Part shown: positions 56,186 to 64,000 of the stretch, one piece after another
Layout: each line of letters starts with the position of its first letter
Numbering within the stretch: the first letter of the stretch is position 1
NCBI GenBank assembly: GCA_023374025.1
Contig: SIJG01000015.1
Location: 999,398-1,063,397 of the forward strand
Length of the DNA stretch: 64,000 nt
DNA from: Heterodera schachtii
Lineage: Eukaryota; Nematoda; Chromadorea; Rhabditida; Heteroderidae
Direction: 5' to 3'
Notes under the pieces: generated by a model
Told to the model about the DNA's origin: nothing
Databases searched by the model: none
What the model saw: the letters and a program-made list of their open reading frames with translations, nothing else
Position numbers and translations under genes: made by a program

Positions 56186-56786
56186 ATGTTTTCTGCTTAC
56201 CACTTCGTTCTCGTTGTTATTTTGGCATTGTCCATTAATTCAGTGAACTCTGTGCCAAAAAGAAAGGAGAAAAGTACTGTAATCGTAAACGAAGGTGAAT
56301 CACCAAAACAATTTGCATTTTTGTTTACTCTTGGACCCACTTGTTTTTCTTTTTTTGAGTCTTAGAGCAAAAGGTGTGTCCGAAGATTGCAACTCAAAAA
56401 GCAATAAATAAAAAATTATTTTTTACTGTTTTAAATTGATAATTTCAAAATATATTCTGATTTATGTATTTAATTAATTTATTCATGTTATTTATTGTTA
56501 GCTAGAAAAAAGTCATTAATCTGGGAAATTGGTTTATTTAAAATATTGAGTGAGGAAGTGGCAGAATGCCAAGAATGCAAAAAAAAAACTTTCAAGAAAA
56601 TGGAGCACATCAACATTGAAGGATCACCTTTTCTCTGCAAAGCATGCTAATTCGAAATATGCCAAAGATTTTATAAAATTGGAAGAGGAAAGAAAAGCGC
56701 GAATTGTTACAAAGAAAAAGCCAACAATTGAAAGTGTAGAATTACTCAAAAAATGGGCGTTATTAAAAAATATTAAATCAAAATAA
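56186..56786 (+). CDS. Secreted BED-type zinc finger protein, one-base A-run break
   Basis: Exon 1, 56186-56294, starts MFSAYHFVLVVILALSINSV, a typical cleavable signal peptide, then a basic stretch, PKRKEKSTVIVNEA. Exon 2, 56502-56786, joins in phase and reads KSLIWEIGLFKIL, ECQECKKK, then after the break WSTSTLKDHLFSAKHANSK. This is the BED finger order: aromatic start, C-x2-C, a Trp-Ser-Thr-Ser turn, and H-x4-H (HLFSAKH). It ends with a basic tail (EEERKARIVTKKKPTIES) after about 130 aa. The A run at 56579-56588 has ten A; nine keep the frame and the splice phases then fit exactly. BED fingers bind DNA, often in transposases and chromatin factors. A signal peptide on one is unusual. Confidence 0.72.
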
Positions 56787-56837
56787 AATTATTTTATAAA
56801 TTGGACCGGAAATTTAAAATGGATGCCTTTAAATGTA

Positions 56838-57063
56838 CACTCGCTGTCAAAAACATAACACCAAAAAGTTTTGTTTGTTTTTTGAAAAATCCGGTTTTTG
56901 GTTCATTACTTTTGTCCCATCAAAAAGGTGCTTGTTTTGTTCATGACCGATCGGTGCAGCTTTTGTGTAATTATTAATGCACTAATAGCCGTTTCTTTTG
57001 GCGTATATTAGACCATTTTCTCACTATTCTTTTTTTTTGGTGCAATACTTTTGACAGTGAGTT
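56838..57063. mobile_element. Tc1/mariner-type MITE with TA duplication
   Basis: Starts CACTCGCTGTCAAAAACATA and ends ACTTTTGACAGTGAGTT, flanked by TA on both sides. 226 bp, non-coding. Confidence 0.8.
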
Positions 57064-57720
57064 TAATTCATAATTACTCTGTACTTTTTCAGGTCACCCT
57101 TAAATCATTAAAAAGAAAATATTCAAGTTTTGCGAACCGAAAAAAAGAAAATAATTATTTTAAAAATTAAATGCAAAATAATTATATTCATTAAATTTAA
57201 TTATATAAAGATTTATATAGTTTAAAATTTTTGTGACATAATTAAAACTTTATTTTAATTATATATACTTGGTGAGCCGAAGCTACATTATTCAGTGCTT
57301 ATTTTATTTAAATATTAAAAAAAAAGCAAAATAAAAATTTTTCACATTTTGCGTTTATTTAAATTACGAAAACTGAAAAACGATGATTTCCAACAATCTC
57401 GTATGCAGCTTTAGAGGAGAGCAGAATTAATTTCTGAAAGCGAAAGAGAAAAACTAATGATTGAGATCCGCTTTTGTAGCAAAAATTATTGCATTTGGCT
57501 CAACAAGTTTGTAATATAAATTTTAATTATATAGCGAATATTTAAAATAATACATGTATATCATTATTAAATTAAATTAAAATAATTATTTTTGCTTTAA
57601 TTTTTAAAATAATTTTGTTTTCCTTTTAATTTGATCACTTGCAATTTTCGTACTTCACCCAATCTTGCACTTTTCGTACTACGTCGTCATAGCACCATTT
57701 TATACAATCTAAGGTTACAG
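57064..57720. other. AT-rich spacer or intron
   Basis: No supported exon. TTTTTCAGGTCACCCTT at about 57088 resembles the acceptor of the exon at 57721 (TTACAGGTCACCCTT) and may be a decayed duplicate. Confidence 0.4.
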
Positions 57721-59026
57721 GTCACCCTTCGCCGCAACCTTTTGACAATGACCAACAGTTTCAATTTGACCAAGACATGCCAGAAGCAGGTAAAAAGCAA
57801 TGAATTGGAATGCAAAGTTTGATGTCATATTGAGTTAACACGACTGCATTCAATTAAGGATTACGGACATTATGGCATTTTTGGACCCTGTATTCTGACT
57901 AAAGAATTTGCGAGTTTTCCATAATTTTGGGTTTTTAATGGAATTTTAGATTATTTCTCGAGAAGATTTCTTGCGAGTTTTTTTTTTATAAAAACAAAAA
58001 AAAACGACAAGATTTATTAGAATATAGGAGCTCCTATTTTTTGCTTCGCCCTGGCCTTTTTGGATGACATTTTAAGTCGCGCGAGAGGAATTTTTAGGTT
58101 GAAAAATCATTCGTAAAATCTTTCTTGCCGAATTTGAGTGGCTTAGAAAGTACCAATAGGCTTAAATTTGAATATGTCGTTTATATCAAACTGAATTTTT
58201 TCTATAAAAATCATTAAAAGCGATTATACTCATGCTTATTTAGACTAATAGATTTGAAGTTTTTACTAAAAAATATTTTAACTGTATTTAATTTTAAGTA
58301 GAGTGCAGCGGGACCGGGAATTTTGGGCTTAACCGGGACCGGGACCTTTTTGGGTTGAAAAACCGGGAATTTTTGGCTGGGAAAACGGGGAAAAAACCGG
58401 GACTAGTCCCGGTCCCGGTCAAAACCGGGACCTCGGTACTCAGTTGTACTCAGTTGTCCGTGTCTAGGTCCCGGTCCCGCTGCACTCTAATTTTAAGTAC
58501 TATTTTGAAAATTTTTTCACATTTTTTTATTACACATTAAATTTTTTGCTTTAAAAAACCGTGAAACATTTTTCTAAGGCTTTTTGGTGTCGCTGATCAC
58601 GAATATGGAATTCATTTTGGCCTATTTCGAATCCTGGACCCGAATTCGAACAAAGAGTTGAAATTTTAAATTTCACTTTTATTCGAAAGAGGCCAAAGTG
58701 AAAATTCCATATTAGTAAACAGCTACCCAAAAAATTTTCAGATAATTTTTTGAAATTTTAAGCAATTTTCTTAACAAAATTGCATTCAAATTTAAGTGGC
58801 AAAATGCCCTTCTTTTGATTATTTTTTTATTATTTTTTAAAATAATTTAAATGAAAAAATTTAAAATTTCAAAGGACCATCTGCAGGAAATGCGCTCGAC
58901 GGCTTTTCTTCACCAATAATCAACGAGCCACCGGCACAAAAGTTCTCACCATCTCCAGGAAAAATCAGTGACTTTGAGACGGCATACGGATCATATTATG
59001 ATGACAACCAAGCAAAACAGCAATGA
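57721..59026 (+). CDS. Last two exons of an unrecognised acidic, Pro/Gln-rich protein
   Basis: Exon 57721-57789 reads HPSPQPFDNDQQFQFDQDMP between a TTACAG acceptor and a GTAAAA donor. Exon 58875-59026 joins in phase: GPSAGNALDGFSSPIINEPP, FSPSPGKISDFETAYGS, YYDDNQAKQQ, stop. No domain was recognised; the sequence looks disordered. Upstream exons were not found. The BED gene ends 935 bp before, and the exons could be an alternative 3' end of it, but no donor supports that. Confidence 0.55.
58302..58492. repeat. GGGACC-rich palindromic element
   Basis: Starts AGTAGAGTGCAGCGGGACC and ends GGTCCCGCTGCACTCT. Lies in the intron between 57789 and 58875. A CCGAATTCGAAC-family MITE remnant follows at about 58590-58715. 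Confidence 0.8.
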
Positions 59027-59458
59027 TTGATGATGTATATGGGCTGAAACGCAAGAAAAACATGTTGTTTTTTTTTTGGTTGTTGTTAAGCTACTTTTCG
59101 AGTTATTAGTGCTTATTTTATAGTTTTGTTTATTTTTAGCATCTAAAAACATAAAAAATTTGAAAAACGGCAGAGCTTTTGGATTTTTGTGGTTTTTGCT
59201 TCAGTAAAATTGCATTTGTAAAGATTCTGTTGCGCTTTATAAATTCAATTATTCTTTAGTATTTTTTTTACGAAAAAATATTAGCAAACCATAAATTTAT
59301 ATTTTCAATAAATTTAAATAATTTGAATTTAAAAATGTTGCCCATATGAACTTTTATCATCTCACTCTCTTCAAAATTTATACAAATTATATACCATCAA
59401 AGTGTGAATGTAATTTTACAATTTTTAAAATAATTTGTTTAATAAAAGAATTATTTAC
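59027..59458. other. 3' flank of the preceding gene, AT-rich
   Basis: Nothing further recognised. Confidence 0.5.
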
Positions 59459-59605
59459 ATTTTTTAGCAAGTCAAAATTCGGGTCCAACACATTTGCTAT
59501 GTAAGTGAGCATGTGCCGGCATTTGGCGCCCGAGTTAAAAGCGAATTCGACCAGTGCCATCAGTTCCACGTAACACCTAACACCCGTCTCGGCACCGTAA
59601 TTGGC
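59459..59605 (-). CDS. Orphan exon, 49 codons, unrecognised
   Basis: Between a minus-strand acceptor (AAATTAAG) and a GTAAAT donor, one frame reads ANYGAETGVRCYVELMALVE, then FAFNSGAKCRHMLTYIANVL and DPNFDLLKN. Phase 0 at both ends. GC-rich codons contrast with the AT-rich surroundings. No neighbouring exon was found on this strand, so it is either a displaced exon or part of a gene with large introns. Confidence 0.5.
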
Positions 59606-60195
59606 CTTAATTTGGAAAAATAAAAAGACTAAAAACCTAAAACAAATTTAAAAAAACCTGTATTTTGGCGTTTTGCCAAAAATGGAAAATGGAGGTTTGT
59701 TTATCTCTTAGTTTTTGTTCATGCCAAATTGCAGCTCTGTTTTGTGCCAAAGAAATAAATTTAAAATTCGAAATAAAAACAAAATAAGTATTTAAGCCCG
59801 AAGCGGACAATACTTAATGCTACAGAACTTTAAAGTAAAACCATTTGTATTTTACAGACATCCACCGAATGTTTTGTATATTTATTTTGATCATTTATTT
59901 TATTTGTAAGTTTAAAAATTTTTCGGTTTTAAGTACATGGATAAAAAATGACAAAAAATCCAAAATATTAAAAAAAATATATTATTCAATATTTCTAAAT
60001 GTATTGTAGCTTGGTGACAAATGTAAATCAAATCGATTTTTTTTTGAATGTTGGATTCCCAAGCTTTTCTTTTATCTCTAAATTCAGAAAAAATTATATT
60101 AAATGCAAATATATTTATCAGAATTCAAATAAGAAAACAAATGCGCATTGATATTCTCATTACAAGGGCTTCAGCATCTGCTTCTCTGACACAAA
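59606..60195. other. AT-rich spacer 3' of HTH copy 3
   Basis: Resembles the 3' flank of the truncated copy at 45.2-45.5 kb (CGAATGTTTTG, ATTTATCA), consistent with duplication of the whole unit. No gene. Confidence 0.5.
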
Positions 60196-60987
60196 TTACA
60201 AATTTTGTTTTTTGTTTTTCAAATTTGTGAGTGATCGTTGGGAGATTTTCAATAATTCAGCAATTGGTTTGTCACTCAAAGAAGGCTTCTCATTTTTAAT
60301 TTGATGATATGTTTCCAATTTTGTTGCTTTTTCTTCATTCGTAAAGCGAATTCGTCCTAAAAAACAATAAAATGATAATTTTAATTTAATTAATTTACTT
60401 TTGCCAATTTCAATGCCAAATTCCTTTTTCCATTTAATGAATGTTGCTTTTTCAATGCCCAAGTCTTGCGCAAATTGTTTCTGTTTTCCATATTTTGGCA
60501 TTATTTTAAACTCATCAATTAGTTCAATAAATTCCTGCTTTTTCTTTTCATAATAATTTTTATCTTTTTTTATATTTAATCCAAATTCCTTTTTCCATTT
60601 ATATATTTTCATTCGACTAATTCTCAATTTTTTACTAATTTTTTGTTCAATTTTATTCCCAACTTTGTTCGAATATTTCCCCCTTTTCTTCATTCCTTCT
60701 TTAATTGCGTGAAATTTATGAACAATTTCGTATTTTTGATGATCATCGAATTGATTGGCATTCTGATAATTGACATTGGAATTTAAATGATTTTGATTGT
60801 TATGATTATAATATTTTTCATTTTGCTCATTTTGACTTTCCGTATTTTCATTTTCCCATTCATTGCCAAATATTTCAGAAAAAGTTGGCCGAATTTTTGA
60901 ATTAATTTTACCCAATTGAACAGAGAAAGCTTTGTTTATTGAATTGTTTATGAATAACATAACCAAAATGGAAATCAAAAAATTCAT
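60196..60987 (-). CDS. Secreted triple-HTH protein, intact copy 3
   Basis: Exon 1 60987-60399 and exon 2 60356-60196, joined over a 42-nt intron (GTAAAT to TTTTAG), give 249 aa. The intron is a multiple of three without stops, so unspliced RNA would encode 14 extra residues. Signal peptide MNFLISILVMLFINNSINKA; conserved KINSKIRPTFSEIFGNEW; an Asn/Gln-rich linker to about residue 80; then HTH1 (IVHKFHAIKEG to ISRMKIYKWKKEF), HTH2 (YGKQKQFAQDLGIEKATFIK then WKKEFG) and HTH3 (NEEKATKLETYHQIKN to ISQRSLTNLKNKKQ). Each repeat ends in a Lys-Trp-Lys-type recognition helix; HTH3 has Leu where others have Trp. The protein is very basic and Lys/Asn-rich, with AT-rich codons. No enzyme motif is seen. 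Function is unknown; the fold suggests nucleic-acid binding, the leader suggests secretion. Confidence 0.85.
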   Translation of the reverse strand: MNFLISILVMLFINNSINKAFSVQLGKINSKIRPTFSEIFGNEWENENTESQNEQNEKYYNHNNQNHLNSNVNYQNANQFDDHQKYEIVHKFHAIKEGMKKRGKYSNKVGNKIEQKISKKLRISRMKIYKWKKEFGLNIKKDKNYYEKKKQEFIELIDEFKIMPKYGKQKQFAQDLGIEKATFIKWKKEFGIEIGKSKLIKLKLSFYCFLGRIRFTNEEKATKLETYHQIKNEKPSLSDKPIAELLKISQRSLTNLKNKKQNL

Positions 60988-61140
60988 TTCTAAAAAGATA
61001 TGTCAATCAAATAAAAAAGCATAAAACAATTATTTTTAATAAATAATATTTTAAATCAAATATCTTTTTTCAATTTATTATTTATTTTTTTTTGAAAAAA
61101 TAAGAATCATTATATTTTACTCTATTTGCTTAGGGAAAAG

Positions 61141-61204
61141 GAAATGCCAATAATTTGCCTTAAATATCAGTGAATATGACCATCATCAGTAGAACAGAAA
61201 AATG
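61141..61204 (-). promoter_or_regulatory. Conserved HTH-family upstream block (copy 3)
   Basis: On the minus strand: TTTTTCTGTTCTACTGATGA, then CACTGATATTTAAGGCAAAT and TTGGCATTTCC, about 154-217 bp before the ATG at 60987. Shared with copies 2 and 4. Confidence 0.65.
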
Positions 61205-62845
61205 AAAATAAAAAATAAAAAGATAACTTACTATAAAGCAAAAATCCAAACGAACTTACAATGGGATAAAGAAAATCCAATTAAAAAAATTGTAATTTAA
61301 TACCGGAAAATGTGCTTTTTTCGGTTGTACATATTTGTTAAATTTTCTTAACTTTCTTGACACAGTTATTTGTTACGAACCAAGCGTGACTGGACAATTG
61401 GACAGTGGAAAATCCGACAGTAAAATACACAAAAAGTTAAGAAAATGCCGTCGACGAAGGAACGATTATGCCATATAAAGAAAATAGGCAAATAAATTGA
61501 TGAGTTTTTGGGATAAAAATCAAAGCTCGAACTTATACCGACCAGCAAAAATGGACAATGCGCCGCTCATCAGTTAAAATATATTTAAAATTTTGTTAAC
61601 AATTTTCAAAAACTTAATTTAAAAAATGCAAACAAAAAATCGCTTATTTAAAATCTGATTTTAGAATAAACGGTGAAAATGGATTTTGTTGGGCGGCGCA
61701 AATTTAAAAAAAAAACTTCCCATAACTTTTGTCTTAGTCAACCAAATTAAACATTTATTGATATCATTCGAAGCCCTAAGAGTTCTCTATTAGTTTACCT
61801 AAATTTCAAAAAATTTCGCAAATTTGAACAAAGTTATAAGATTTTTCTCTCCTTCACTTTCTGAAAAAGAAAAAAAATTAAACCTAATCCTTAAAAATAA
61901 TAAGGTTAATTATTCAATGCTATGAATAACGACCAATAGCATTAGATGAATTTTTTTCATGAATGGAAAGAAATTCTAAATTTCGCAAAAGGAAAAAACT
62001 CGTAATTATTTTTTTCAGCATGTTTTTACTTATTTTGGAAAGTGATTTTTATAACTTTTATTTATTTGAGGTAATTTTTGAGTAATTTTACCTTAAATTT
62101 GAAGAAATTTATGTTTTATTTTTGCATTTTTACTTGCCTAAAATTGTTGGACATAAAAGGTAAAACTCATCAAGAAAAAAAAAAGATTTTTTCTTCAAAT
62201 TCACCCCAAAACGTTCTCGCGATTAAATAAGCTGAGTGACGTGTTCATTTGACTACGTCATTTGGCCACCTTCTTTAAACACTGAAATTATTCTTTTGTT
62301 TTTCCATCATAAATAATCAAAATTTATGATTTGAAATGAATAAATTAATTACTGAATAAATAATATTTCACCTTTCATCTTCGCCATTTTCACTTTTTTG
62401 TTTTCGATTTGGCCCAGCCCTGAAAGGCACGGTTTCCAAAGGAGCAAATGAAAGAAAATGAATGAATGGTTGGCCGACTTTTGCGCCGCGGACATTTGCG
62501 CCGCACTATTTGCGCCGCTCATTAAAAATTTTATAAGATTGACACAACAATTTTTCTAAATTAGAATCGATTGATATTCAATCAAAAATCGCGAAATAGG
62601 GGCGAAAAATTAAAATCAGTGTTTCATTTAAAATCGATGTAAATAACTTTTAACAATTTAAATGACAAAATACAAACATAAATCTTTTTTTTGAATAAAA
62701 AGTAAAAAATAGTTTGTTTTAAGGAGTCCTATCGATGATTATTCATTGGCTAATGGAAATACATAATTAAATGAATTTAAAAAATTAAATTCTTCATTGG
62801 TATTCTCTTTTCATGCAACATCAGCAAATGCTTTGTCGATACTTT
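61205..62845. other. Spacer between HTH copies 3 and 4
   Basis: AT-rich. Contains a MULE-like MITE trace near 61730-61860 (CAACCAAATTAAACATTTAT) and repeated TTTGCGCCGC words at 62480-62520, related to CATTTGCGCC words near 32300. No gene seen. Confidence 0.5.
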
Positions 62846-63639
62846 TTAAATTTTAAAATTAATTTTGCTTTTTTTCCATTCTTTTAGAGTTACTAACGAG
62901 ATTTTCAAAAATTTAGCAATTTCTTTGTCACTCAAATAAAGATTTCCTTTTTTCATTTGATAATAAATTTCCAATTTTCGTGCTTTTTCTTCTTCCGAAT
63001 AGCGAATTCCTTATAAAAAACAATAAAATGATAATTAAATTAAATTAATTTACTTTTGCCCATTTCAATGCCAAATTCCTTTTTCCATTTTCTTAATGTT
63101 GTTTCGCCAATTCCCAAATCTTTCGCAAATGGTTTCTGTTTTCCATTTTTGGACATTCTTTTAATCTCATCAATTCGTTCAATGAATTCCTCCTTTTTCT
63201 TTTTATAATAATTTTTATCATTTATTTTATTTTTCTTTAAATTTAATTCTTTTTTCCATTTGTAAATTTTCTTTCGATTGATTCCCAATTTTTTACAAAT
63301 TTTTTGCTCAATTTTAATCCGAGTTTTTCCCGAATATTTCCCACTTTTCTTAATTCCTTCTTTTATTGCATGAAATTTATGAACAATTTCGCATTTTTGC
63401 TGCTCATCGAATTGATTGGCTTTCTGATAATTGACAGTGTAAATTAAATCATTTTGATTGTTTTGGTTATAATTTTGCTCATTTTGATTTTCCATATTTT
63501 CATTTTCCCATTTTTGGCCAAATATTTCATCAAAATTTGGCCGAATTTTTGAATTAATTTCACCCAATTGAACAGACAAAGCTTTGTTTATTGAATTATA
63601 GATGAAAAACAAAATAAAAATTGAAATATAAAAATTCAT
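62846..63639 (-). CDS. Secreted triple-HTH protein, intact copy 4
   Basis: Exon 1 63639-63054 and exon 2 63009-62846, 44-nt intron, 249 aa, the same length as copy 3. Here the intron contains an in-frame stop, so splicing is required for HTH3. Signal peptide MNFYISIFILFFIYNSINKA; conserved INSKIRPNFDEIFGQKW; Asn/Gln linker; HTH1 (CEIVHKFHAIKEGIKKSG to INRKKIYKWKKELN), HTH2 (NGKQKPFAKDLGIGETTLRK then WKKEFG), HTH3 (YSEEEKARKLEIYYQMKK to ISLVTLKEWKKSK). No frame breaks. The three repeats resemble each other (K/Q-x-FAK-x-LGI-x4-T-x2-KWKKE), so the protein probably arose by internal triplication. Only Cys is C in the CEIVHKF segment and C in KICKK, so disulfide stabilisation is not a theme. Confidence 0.87.
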
Positions 63640-63818
63640 TTCTAAAAGTATATGTTTTTGATTTTTTAAACAAATAAAATTTTTATTTTATTTTTTATTG
63701 TAATTTATTTTATTGAAGGAATGAGAAAAAATTATTATTATTATTAATCTACTTGCTTAATATTTTATTAATATAATTAATTAATATAAAATAATAATTT
63801 TTACGTAAATATAAAAAA

Positions 63819-63885
63819 GGCAATGTCAAAATTTGCCATTTTATCATTAAATATGATCAATCATCACCAGTAGAATAGAAAAATT
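63819..63885 (-). promoter_or_regulatory. Conserved HTH-family upstream block (copy 4)
   Basis: Minus strand TTTTTCTATTCTACTGGTGA, then TAATGATAAAATGGCAAATT and GACATTGCC, about 180-246 bp before the ATG at 63639. The remaining bases to 64000 are AT-rich with nothing recognised. Confidence 0.6.
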
Positions 63886-64000
63886 ATAAAATTTAAAATA
63901 TTAGATGTTTCTACTTATTTAGAAGTTTTAAGATTTTTAAAAATTATTTTCTTTGGAAGTAATTTTTAGTTTGACCACCAATTTAAGAAATTTATGTACC

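Overview
The window is eukaryotic nuclear DNA: strongly AT-rich non-coding sequence with short GC-rich exons, GT-AG introns and dense small repeats, and no bacterial-type operons. The best fit is a plant-parasitic cyst nematode (Heteroderidae). An F-box-like gene of the large family I know from Heterodera/Globodera genomes points there, as does a family of small secreted proteins. The genus is an inference and cannot be proved from this window.

Layout. 0-2.5 kb: three exon-like fragments of an unrecognised gene or genes, one holding a 60-bp tandem duplication. 2.5-5.4 kb: MITE-rich spacer. 5.4-8.6 kb: tetraspanin, + strand. 9.2-18.7 kb: RNFT1/2-type multi-pass RING E3 ligase, + strand, 14 exons, 809 aa. 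20.2-23.3 kb: F-box-like gene with a MITE in its last intron. 24-31.6 kb: the first part of the secreted helix-turn-helix (HTH) family, mixed with MITEs and a duplicated copy of the RNFT downstream flank. 31.6-36.8 kb: weak candidate exons, a mariner relic and a minisatellite. 37.9-44.8 kb: single-pass receptor with a CUB domain and an LDLa-like segment (MIG-13-like), 14 exons seen. 45.5-64 kb: the rest of the HTH family, a secreted BED-finger gene, small orphan exons and many repeats.

Main result. A family of secreted proteins built as signal peptide, conserved N-terminal motif, Asn/Gln-rich linker and three tandem HTH-like repeats occurs about nine times between 24 and 64 kb. Two copies are intact and both give 249 aa (60196-60987 and 62846-63639, minus strand). 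One has a single frameshift, one has several, and the others are truncated, transposon-split or relics. Three loci share an upstream block about 150-260 bp before the start codon, and a relic carries it too. A second secreted gene with a predicted DNA-binding fold (signal peptide plus BED zinc finger) lies at 56186-56786. Secreted proteins with nucleic-acid-binding folds suggest effectors acting in host nuclei; that function is inference.

Quality note. Conserved genes carry isolated one-base frame breaks (tetraspanin 1, RNFT 2, BED gene 1), several in homopolymers. The assembly is probably under-polished, so single frameshifts here should not be taken as proof of pseudogenes.
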